Part shown: positions 1 to 5,623 of the stretch, piece after piece
Layout: the number at the start of each line of letters is the position of its first letter
Numbering within the stretch: the stretch's first letter is position 1
DNA from: Noviherbaspirillum sp.
Lineage (GTDB): Bacteria > Pseudomonadota > Gammaproteobacteria > Burkholderiales > Burkholderiaceae
Direction: 5' to 3'
Length of the DNA: 6,521 nucleotides
NCBI GenBank assembly: GCA_028292785.1
Contig: JAQGLQ010000184.1
Span: forward strand, 1-6,521
Made by a program: the position numbers and the translations under genes
Notes under the pieces: model-generated
The model's database searches: none
What the model was told of the DNA's origin: nothing
What the model saw: the letters and a program-made list of their open reading frames with translations, nothing else

Positions 1-702
1 GACCGCCAGCCGGCACAGCCCACTGTGCTGAAGCACCGCATGGGTGACATCGATGCTGACCCAACCGGCGAATCCGTCCTCCTCCACCCAGACATCAACC
101 CAGGCATGGCTTTCCGCATTGTGCGTCGAGCCGGAATCGATATAGCCGGATACGTAGCGCGCGGGCGTGTTGACGACATGACAACATGCGAGGAATAGAT
201 GCGCATGGTCCTGGCATACACCGCGCCCGAGGCGCAGCGCATCCGCGGCCGAACTGGTCACCTCGGTAGCGCCGGTAGAGTAGGACACCTTGCCCGCGAT
301 GGCCTCGGCCAGCGCCAGGAAATCGCTGCTGCGCCGACCGGACGGCAGCGCGCGGTGCGCGAACTCGACGATCGGCTCATCCGGCTTGGTCAGCCCGGTG
401 GGCACCGTGAACACCAGCGGCGACAGGTCGCCACGCTCGAGCAGCCTGCCGCGATCCAGCGGCAGAACGTCGACGACTCCTTCGACAAGTATCCTTACTT
501 CGTCGTGCGGCTTGGTGATGGTCAGAAGATGGCTGAGGTTGCCGAAGGCGTCGCGTATCGAGTTCCTGTGCCCCGGCGTCGACATGGTCCAGGACAAGGT
601 GTGCTGATGGGCTTCGGCTCGCGGCGTCAGGCGCAGCTGCTGTATCGTGTAGCCGATCGGCTCCGTGTAGCGATAGAGCGTTTCATGGCGGATGGTAAGC
701 AT
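1..702 (-). CDS. Transglutaminase family protein of the ATP-grasp/alpha-E operon (3' end beyond window)
   Basis: This is a papain-fold transglutaminase-like protein, probably a cytoplasmic peptidase or amide-bond-rearranging enzyme. The visible 234 residues begin MLTIRHETLYRY, the usual opening of the bacterial transglutaminase N-terminal domain (about residues 2-80). The catalytic core follows: Cys163 in GVCQDHAH, then ARYVSGY (181-187), His199 in ESHAWVDVW and Asp218 in SIDVTH, so the Cys-His-Asp triad is complete. The frame is still open at base 1. Family members usually run to about 265-275 residues, so some 30-40 C-terminal residues are probably missing. The start is the ATG at 702-700, chosen because it gives the family N-terminus; only a weak purine stretch (GCGAGA) precedes it. 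It lies 37 bases after the alpha-E stop codon, on the same strand and probably in the same transcript. The fold and operon role are well supported; the substrate is unknown. Confidence 0.93.
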   Translation of the reverse strand, partial: MLTIRHETLYRYTEPIGYTIQQLRLTPRAEAHQHTLSWTMSTPGHRNSIRDAFGNLSHLLTITKPHDEVRILVEGVVDVLPLDRGRLLERGDLSPLVFTVPTGLTKPDEPIVEFAHRALPSGRRSSDFLALAEAIAGKVSYSTGATEVTSSAADALRLGRGVCQDHAHLFLACCHVVNTPARYVSGYIDSGSTHNAESHAWVDVWVEEDGFAGWVSIDVTHAVLQHSGLCRLAV

Positions 703-739
703 GGGATGGGTCTCGCAACCGTGTTGGTGGATGGCGTCG

Positions 740-1702
740 TCAGGCTGTCAACGGAACCAGAAAATCATGGCTGATGTGATTGCCGACTTCGTATACCTGT
801 TCCAGGAATCGCGTCAGGTACTCGTGGATGCCGCCGTCGAGAATTTCATCGATGCTGCCGAACTTCAGTTCCGCGTGGAGTTTTCCCGCCAGGCGTTCGG
901 TGTCCGCAGAGGCGTCGCTTCGTACGTGACACAGATTCGCGACCACTTCTTCCATGCAGGCCACGAGCGAACGCGGCATGTCGGCGCGCAGCATCAGCAG
1001 TTCCGCCACGCGCGCCGGGGTGATAACGTCGCGGTACACCTTGCGATAGATTTCGAAGGCGGATACCGAGCGCAGTATTGACGCCCAATAATAAAAATCG
1101 ACCGGCGTCTCGTCGCCGGAGCGAAGGTCGGCGGCGGCGCTTGTTGGCGCGCCATGGAATTTCACGTCCAGTATGCGCGCGGTATTGTCCGCGCGCTCGA
1201 GGAAGGTGCCCAGCCGGATGAAGTAAAACGCCTCGTCCTTGAGCATGGTGCCGATGGTGACGCCGCGCGACAGATGCGAGCGGTACTTCACCCATTCGAA
1301 GAAGCGGCCCGCATCCTGGCCGATGATATCGCTGGCGAGGTGCCGCTGAAGCATCAGCCAGGTCGCATTGTGGGTCTCCCACAGATCGGTCGTCAGTACG
1401 CCGCGCACCGCTCGCGCATTTTCGCGCGCCTGCGTGAGGCAGGCGGTAATGGACGACGGATTGTCGGGATCGCGCACCATGAAGTCGAGCACGTCGCGCT
1501 GCGTCAGTTTGTCGTACTTCGCGTCGAACAGCGACTGCAGCTCGGAAATTCCCAGGGTCGCGCGCCAGCCATGCTCGGCGAGTTCCTCCGATTGCGGCAA
1601 CAGCGCCGCCTCGGCATTCACGCCGAGCATGCGCGCGGTATTTTCGGCGCGCTCGGTATAGCGCGCCATCCAGTACAAGTGGTCGGCAGTACGGCTCAGC
1701 AT
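740..1702 (-). CDS. Alpha-E domain protein (DUF403 family)
   Basis: This 320-residue, predicted all-helical protein belongs to the alpha-E family, named for conserved glutamates and found almost always beside a circularly permuted ATP-grasp gene. Its biochemical role is not established; a role as partner of the ATP-grasp ligase is inferred. The start MLSRTADHLYWMARYTERAENTAR is the family N-terminus. The motif ERAENTAR (17-24) recurs as ERADNTAR (169-176), which shows an internal duplication, and the C-terminus has the usual HISHDFLVP-type ending. The ATG at 1702-1700 is preferred over longer in-frame starts, which would run into the end of the upstream gene. It has a ribosome binding site (AAAAGG, complement of 1709-1714) six bases upstream. 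The ATP-grasp stop codon is only 16 bases upstream, so the two genes are almost certainly co-transcribed. No membrane segment or signal peptide is seen. Length is normal for the family. Confidence 0.95.
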   Translation of the reverse strand: MLSRTADHLYWMARYTERAENTARMLGVNAEAALLPQSEELAEHGWRATLGISELQSLFDAKYDKLTQRDVLDFMVRDPDNPSSITACLTQARENARAVRGVLTTDLWETHNATWLMLQRHLASDIIGQDAGRFFEWVKYRSHLSRGVTIGTMLKDEAFYFIRLGTFLERADNTARILDVKFHGAPTSAAADLRSGDETPVDFYYWASILRSVSAFEIYRKVYRDVITPARVAELLMLRADMPRSLVACMEEVVANLCHVRSDASADTERLAGKLHAELKFGSIDEILDGGIHEYLTRFLEQVYEVGNHISHDFLVPLTA

Positions 1703-1718
1703 TGCTTGCCTTTTGAAT

Positions 1719-3128
1719 TTAGTTTTCCAGTACCCATGTGTCCTTGGTGCCGCCGCCCTGCGACGAATTGACCACCAGCGAGCCTTCGGCCAGAGCAACG
1801 CGCGTCAGTCCGCCCGGCACCATGGAAATCGATTTTCCCGATAATACGAAAGGACGCAGGTCGATGTGACGCGGCGCGACGCCGCTCGCCACATAAGTCG
1901 GGCAGGCGCTCAGGGCAAGCGTCGGCTGCGCGATATAGCCTTCGGGCTTGGCCAGGAGGCGCTGCCGGAAGTTTTCGATTTCCGTTCTGCTCGCCGTCGG
2001 GCCGATCAGCATGCCGTAGCCGCCCGCCCCGTGCACTTCCTTGACGACCAGTTCCGAAAGATGGTCCAGCGTATAGCGCAGATCGTCCTTCCTGCGGCAT
2101 TGATAGGTTGGCACGTTGCGCAGCAAGGGCTCTTCGGACAGGTAGAAACGGATCATGTCCGGCACGAAGGGATAGATCGATTTGTCGTCGGCGACGCCGG
2201 TTCCGATGGCATTGGTCAGTGTGACGCGGCCGGCGCGGTAGACCGACAGCATGCCAGGCACGCCGAGCGTCGAGTCGGAGCGGAACGCGAGCGGATCGAG
2301 GAAGTCGTCGTCGACGCGCCGGTAGATCACATCGACGCGTTTCGGCCCGCGCGTGGTGCGCATGTACACCGCGTTGTCGTCGACGAACAGATCCTGGCCC
2401 TCGACCAGTTCGACCCCCATCTGCTGCGCCAGGAAGGCATGCTCGAAATAGGCGGAGTTGTATGTGCCCGGCGTCAGCACCACGACAGTCGGATTGTCGA
2501 CGCCGGCAGGAGCCACCGAGCGCAGGTTATCGAGCAGCATGTCGGGATAATGCGCGACCGGCGCCACCTTGTAGCGGGCGAACAGCGCCGGAAACAGCCG
2601 CATCATCATCTTGCGGTTTTCCAGCAGATAGGAAACGCCCGACGGCACCCGCAGGTTGTCCTCTAGGACATAGAAGTCCTCGCCGGCGCGCACCACATCC
2701 ACGCCGGCGATGTGCGCGTAGATATCCGAGGCGACCGAAATACCCTGCATCTCGGGACGGTACTGGCTGTTCTGGAATATCTGCTCGGCGGGAATAATGC
2801 CGGCCTTCACGATGTTCTGCTCATGATAGATATCGTGAATGAACATGTTCAGGGCCTTGACCCGCTGGACCAGGCCTGCTTCCAGGTTCGCCCATTCGGA
2901 GCTCGGAATGATGCGGGGGATCATGTCGAACGGTATCAGCCGTTCCGTGCCGGCATCGTCGCCATACACCGCAAAGGTGATGCCGACGCGCCGGAAAATC
3001 AGATCGGCTTCGGTTTTCCAGGCGCTCAGCGCTTCAGGCGGCTGCTTCGACAGCCAGGAATCCAGCTCCCGGTAATGCTCTCGCACGGTCGCATCGGGAC
3101 CATGCATCTCGTCAAAAATAATTGGCAT
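1719..3128 (-). CDS. Circularly permuted ATP-grasp protein (DUF404/DUF407, COG2308 type)
   Basis: This is a predicted ATP-dependent carboxylate-amine ligase of 469 residues, the family's usual length, and probably cytoplasmic. The family is a circularly permuted ATP-grasp, predicted to form amide bonds on an amino acid or peptide. Landmarks in order are FDEM (5-8), the ERLIPFDMIPRII block (62-74), EDNLRVPSGVSYLLENR (156-172), VDVIYRRVDDDFLDP (265-279), VKEVHGAGGYGM (362-373, with a likely nucleotide-binding Lys363), HIDLRPFVL (421-429) and the C-terminal SSQGGGTKDTWVL block (455-467). The ATG at 3128-3126 gives the family N-terminus; a weak GAAG site lies just upstream. It heads the operon with alpha-E (16 bases downstream) and transglutaminase. 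In some genomes this protein and alpha-E are fused; here they are separate. I see no broken motif or frameshift. The family call is firm; substrate and product are not known. Confidence 0.95.
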   Translation of the reverse strand: MPIIFDEMHGPDATVREHYRELDSWLSKQPPEALSAWKTEADLIFRRVGITFAVYGDDAGTERLIPFDMIPRIIPSSEWANLEAGLVQRVKALNMFIHDIYHEQNIVKAGIIPAEQIFQNSQYRPEMQGISVASDIYAHIAGVDVVRAGEDFYVLEDNLRVPSGVSYLLENRKMMMRLFPALFARYKVAPVAHYPDMLLDNLRSVAPAGVDNPTVVVLTPGTYNSAYFEHAFLAQQMGVELVEGQDLFVDDNAVYMRTTRGPKRVDVIYRRVDDDFLDPLAFRSDSTLGVPGMLSVYRAGRVTLTNAIGTGVADDKSIYPFVPDMIRFYLSEEPLLRNVPTYQCRRKDDLRYTLDHLSELVVKEVHGAGGYGMLIGPTASRTEIENFRQRLLAKPEGYIAQPTLALSACPTYVASGVAPRHIDLRPFVLSGKSISMVPGGLTRVALAEGSLVVNSSQGGGTKDTWVLEN

Positions 3129-3164
3129 CGCTTCACTTCAATGGAACTGCGGCTATCGGAACAC

Positions 3165-3181
3165 TGTGCCAAAATCGCACA
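3165..3181. promoter_or_regulatory. 17-base dyad upstream of the ATP-grasp operon, possible operator
   Basis: The sequence TGTGCCAAAATCGCACA has perfect 5-base arms (TGTGC/GCACA) around a 7-base AT-rich centre. It lies 37-53 bases upstream of the ATP-grasp start codon, where an operator would be expected. The size and AT-rich centre recall dimeric regulator sites. The arms do not match the TGCAC/GTGCA arms of NtrC sites, so I assign no regulator. A 5-base dyad can arise by chance. Confidence 0.3.
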
Positions 3182-3225
3182 AGGCGAAAGTGAGGTCGAT
3201 CAACATTAATGCAACTATTCACACT

Positions 3226-3690
3226 CTACATCGGCTTCGCGATCATCAGGTAGAACACCGCCACGAATGCGAAGAACGCGGGGATGCCGAGTGCCACCCA
3301 CCACTTGAGGTAGCGCCAGTAGCCCTCGCTCAATGGCTGGTTGCGCTCGGCCGCATCGCGCGCAAGATCCCTCATCCTGATCTGCAGCCATACCACCGGC
3401 AGCCAGCACGCAAGCGCGATGAAATACAGCACGAACGACCACACGATCCAGCGCGCCGTCAGCGGGAACCCCGCGAGGTGAATCAGATACAGGCCGGTGA
3501 GCGGCTGCAGGATGATGGTCGGCGTGGTGAACATCCAGTCGGCGAGCACCACGAAGCGAACCACGACGGCGCTCGCGCGCGCGTCGCGCGTCAAACTGGT
3601 GAACAGCATGTAGAACGCCGAGCCGATTCCCGTGCCGAACAGGATGGTCGACGACAGGATATGCAGCCACTTGACGATAACGTAGTCCAT
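3226..3690 (-). CDS. DUF2269-type small integral membrane protein
   Basis: This 154-residue hydrophobic protein is predicted to sit in the inner membrane with about four membrane segments: residues 6-29, about 44-70, 81-103 and 130-150. The N-terminus MDYVIVKWLHILSS, the LFGTGIGSAFYM stretch, ADWMFTTPTIILQPLTGLYL and the LPVVWLQIRMRD segment match the DUF2269 membrane family, whose function is unknown. His10 and other polar residues in the segments could bind a ligand, but nothing proves it. The start is the ATG at 3690-3688. It overlaps the stop codon of the SDR-DoxX gene by one base (TGATG) and has a strong GGAGG site seven bases upstream inside that gene. A much longer in-frame start is possible, but it would lie inside the SDR-DoxX gene and encode no family sequence. 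The coupling suggests that the two membrane proteins are made together. It ends in KPM and TAG, with no clear terminator after it. Confidence 0.88.
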   Translation of the reverse strand: MDYVIVKWLHILSSTILFGTGIGSAFYMLFTSLTRDARASAVVVRFVVLADWMFTTPTIILQPLTGLYLIHLAGFPLTARWIVWSFVLYFIALACWLPVVWLQIRMRDLARDAAERNQPLSEGYWRYLKWWVALGIPAFFAFVAVFYLMIAKPM

Positions 3691-4970
3691 CAGCGTTCCT
3701 CCATTTCCAGCAACAGCCAGATCGCCGCGATCATCGGCAGATTCTTCAGCAACGGCCCATAAGGGTGCAGCCAGAATTCCGGCAGCTTCCAGCTGATGAT
3801 CGCGGTGTAGAACACGATCGCCGCCAGTTGCGCCAGCCATAGCCAGCGGCGCCGTGTCATGACCAGGGTCGCGATGCCGAAAGCCAGATCCATGAGGGCT
3901 GCGCCGTACAGCATCACCGGCGCCAGCATGCCGGTGATGCCGACGCGGGCCAGCAGCGCGTAACTGTCCTGCACCGGATAAAGTCCCAGCGACACGATGC
4001 CGGTAATGATCCAGACCAGTGCAATGCTGGTGCGCAGTAGCGGCAGCAGCCAGTTCAGCTTCGCCTCGAGGCGCGCGCTCCGTGCCTCGGGCGGCGCGAT
4101 GAACTGCTCGACCGCGCGCGGTTCATGTCCAAGCAGTGCGCTGATCTGCTGCGGATTTCCTGTATTGCCGCGTTCGAGCATCTGCAGCGTTTCCGCGTCG
4201 AGCAGGCTGCCGGGCACCAGCCGTCCGGCCTTCGCGGCGAGCCGGACCAGCGGCATCGGCACTGCAATAAAACGCGCGCGACCGAGCCCCATCGCATGCC
4301 GAAGGTCCGCGAGAAACGCGCGCAGCGTCATCGGCCGCGGTCCCACGACCGGCACGCGCGTGCCGGCTGCGGGCGGCCCTGCCAGCAGCGCGAGCACCGC
4401 ATCGACCAGGTCATCGACATGGACCGGCTGTATCATCTGGCCTCCTCCGCCCGGCAGTGCGATCAGGGGAAGACTGGCGAGCGCGGTGAACAGGCGGGCG
4501 CTGGCCCCGCCGCGGCCGAATACCAGCGAAGGCTGCACGATGGCCGAGCGCAGCGGCAACGTCGCGAGGAAGTCGTCGGCCTCCTTCTTGCTCAGATGGT
4601 AGCTGCTGGCCGCCTGCGCATCCGCACCCAGGGCGGAAATCTGCACCACGGTCGATATGCCGGCCTGCGCGCATGCGGCGAACAGGGCGCGCGGCGCACG
4701 CACGTGGATCGCGTCGAACGTCTGCGCATTCCGTTCGTGGATGATGCCGACCGCATTGACCACCGCATCGACGCCGGACAAACGCGGCAACCAGTCGGCC
4801 GGATCGAAGTCCCGCGTGAAATCCGCGGCTACCTGACGCAAGCGCGTTCCGGCCGTCCGCGCAGGATTGCGCACGGCGCACACCACCTCATGCCCGTGCG
4901 CGACGAGTGCATCGGCAAGCTTTCGCCCTATGAAGCCGGTGGCCCCGGTAAGCAGTACGACCACGGTCAT
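3690..4970 (-). CDS. SDR/NAD-dependent epimerase-like protein with C-terminal DoxX-like membrane domain
   Basis: This 426-residue protein is a fusion of two parts. Residues 1-300 form an extended or atypical SDR Rossmann domain: TGATGFIG (8-15) binds NAD(P), Ser112 and Y124-HLS-K128 give the Ser/YxxxK catalytic residues, and QPVHVDDLVDAV (181-192) is the usual epimerase-family segment. Residues 310-426 form a DoxX-like domain with about four membrane segments (313-331, 345-371, 376-395, 406-423) and the typical LPEFWLHPYGPLLKN stretch (396-410). The enzyme is therefore likely anchored in the inner membrane with its NAD(P) domain in the cytoplasm. The substrate is unknown; a redox or quinone-linked role is only a guess. 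I chose the ATG at 4970-4968 because the Rossmann strand begins directly after it. A GTG at 5030-5028 would add 20 residues of no family character. GGGGAGA precedes the ATG closely. The downstream DUF2269 gene is coupled to it. Confidence 0.92.
   Translation of the reverse strand: MTVVVLLTGATGFIGRKLADALVAHGHEVVCAVRNPARTAGTRLRQVAADFTRDFDPADWLPRLSGVDAVVNAVGIIHERNAQTFDAIHVRAPRALFAACAQAGISTVVQISALGADAQAASSYHLSKKEADDFLATLPLRSAIVQPSLVFGRGGASARLFTALASLPLIALPGGGGQMIQPVHVDDLVDAVLALLAGPPAAGTRVPVVGPRPMTLRAFLADLRHAMGLGRARFIAVPMPLVRLAAKAGRLVPGSLLDAETLQMLERGNTGNPQQISALLGHEPRAVEQFIAPPEARSARLEAKLNWLLPLLRTSIALVWIITGIVSLGLYPVQDSYALLARVGITGMLAPVMLYGAALMDLAFGIATLVMTRRRWLWLAQLAAIVFYTAIISWKLPEFWLHPYGPLLKNLPMIAAIWLLLEMEER
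3698..3702 (-). promoter_or_regulatory. Ribosome binding site (GGAGG) of the coupled DUF2269 gene
   Basis: The complement reads GGAGG and lies seven bases before the ATG at 3690, within the last codons of the SDR-DoxX gene. It fixes the start of the DUF2269 gene at the TGATG overlap and supports translational coupling or re-initiation. Confidence 0.8.
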
Positions 4971-5044
4971 TCTCCCCAGTCGGGTTGAGGGTTGATCTCC
5001 CACTGAACCATCGCGGGCTTTCGGTATCACAAACCTAGACCGGC

Positions 5045-5061
5045 AACCCGGCTTGCGGGTT
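5045..5061. repeat. Small inverted repeat AACCCG-N5-CGGGTT
   Basis: The sequence AACCCGGCTTGCGGGTT has perfect 6-base arms and a 5-base loop. No T-run follows directly on either strand (TCATTTTGG on plus), so it does not look like a terminator. It could be a regulator site in the divergent gap or a leader hairpin for the plus-strand gene, whose start is 68 bases further on. Confidence 0.3.
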
Positions 5062-5118
5062 CATTTTGGACCGACATCCAGCAAGCCGACGCAAACGGGC
5101 CCGTAAAAAAGCAAAACC

Positions 5119-5125
5119 AAGGAGG
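5119..5125 (+). promoter_or_regulatory. Strong ribosome binding site AAGGAGG
   Basis: The full anti-16S match AAGGAGG lies four bases before the ATG at 5130. It fixes the start of the small membrane protein gene and shows that the plus strand is the coding strand here, against several overlapping minus-strand open frames. It is the strongest such site in the window and implies efficient translation. Confidence 0.9.
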
Positions 5126-5129
5126 AAAC

Positions 5130-5612
5130 ATGAAAACATGGCCGGACGCGATACGCGACGGAATCGCCTCAGGCAGCGTCGCAAGCATCGCCTCGACCGC
5201 CGTGCTGAGCGCATGCGGCAAGAAGGAGAACGGCACGCCTTACGCGCCGACGAACGCAATCAGCCACTGGTTCTGGGGCGAACGGGCGACACGGCGTGAT
5301 GGCTTGAGCGCACGCTACACCCTGCTTGGCTATGCGATTCACCATGCTTCATCCTTGCTCTGGGCCACCGTATATGAACGGTTCGTCGGCCACAAGGCCA
5401 AGCGCAAGGAAGCGCTGCCCGCGATTGCAGGCGGCCTCGCGGTGGCCGGCCTGGCCTGCTTCGTCGATTACAAACTGACTCCATACCGACTGCAGCCCGG
5501 TTTCGAGAAGCGGCTGTCAACGCCATCGATGGCGCTGGTATATGGGTCGTTCGGACTCGCGCTGGCCTTGCACGGACTCACGGCGGCGTCCAGGCGGCAA
5601 GCAGAAAAATAA
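5130..5612 (+). CDS. Conserved-looking hypothetical membrane protein, about four membrane segments
   Basis: I cannot name a function for this 160-residue protein. Predicted hydrophobic segments lie at about residues 12-29, 63-86, 95-113 and 134-151, which suggests an inner-membrane protein. The loops are basic and polar (KKENG after segment 1, GHKAKRKE after segment 2), and the C-terminus is basic (SRRQAEK). Recognisable stretches include NAISHWFWG (42-50), the GYAIHHASSLLWA helix (67-79) with paired His71-His72, and DYKLTPYRLQPGFEKRLS (113-130). To my recollection these resemble uncharacterised proteins of Burkholderiales. LSAC at 26-29 looks like a lipobox, but the N-terminus lacks a proper positively charged signal region and has two Asp residues, so I do not call it a lipoprotein. 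It is the only plus-strand gene, has its own strong ribosome binding site, and faces the second transglutaminase gene with 11 bases between stops. Confidence 0.85.
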   Translation: MKTWPDAIRDGIASGSVASIASTAVLSACGKKENGTPYAPTNAISHWFWGERATRRDGLSARYTLLGYAIHHASSLLWATVYERFVGHKAKRKEALPAIAGGLAVAGLACFVDYKLTPYRLQPGFEKRLSTPSMALVYGSFGLALALHGLTAASRRQAEK

Positions 5613-5623
5613 AGTCTATGAGT

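Larger units (their letters stand above)
4971..5129. promoter_or_regulatory. Gap between divergent genes, presumed to hold both promoters
   Basis: This 159-base gap separates the minus-strand SDR-DoxX gene from the plus-strand gene at 5130, so start signals for both must lie here or close by. I looked for sigma70-type pairs on both strands and found none with good hexamers at 16-18 base spacing. The notable content is a 6-base-stem hairpin (5045-5061), a 10-base palindrome ACGGGCCCGT (5095-5104) followed by six A residues, and a strong ribosome binding site for the plus-strand gene. The promoter role follows only from gene orientation. Confidence 0.4.

Noticed and set aside
1866..2666. Long plus-strand open frame of 266 codons opposite the ATP-grasp gene, and similar frames at 199-774, 1154-1771 and 4125-4988
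   Set aside because: They are rich in Arg, His and Gln, have no family motifs, and lie opposite clearly recognised genes; typical antisense shadows in GC-rich DNA.
3153..3171. Sigma54-like element TGGCAC on the minus strand upstream of the ATP-grasp gene
   Set aside because: The -24 half is good, but ten bases after GG the sequence is CG where the -12 element needs GC, so the invariant part is missing.
3171..3187. Terminator-like TCGC-N5-GCGA-TTTT on the minus strand after the DUF2269 gene
   Set aside because: The stem is only 4 base pairs and the T-run only 4; too weak to call a terminator, and it overlaps the dyad.
4971..5030. GTG start at 5030-5028 extending the SDR-DoxX protein by 20 residues
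   Set aside because: The added residues have no family character, and the Rossmann strand starts immediately after the ATG at 4970, which has its own purine-rich site.
5207..5218. Lipobox LSAC near the N-terminus of the plus-strand membrane protein
   Set aside because: The preceding 25 residues contain two Asp and lack a clear basic start followed by a long hydrophobic core; the stretch fits a membrane segment better.
5027..5259. Minus-strand open frames overlapping the start of the plus-strand gene
   Set aside because: They oppose the AAGGAGG-ATG start and membrane-protein pattern on the plus strand and show no recognisable protein character.
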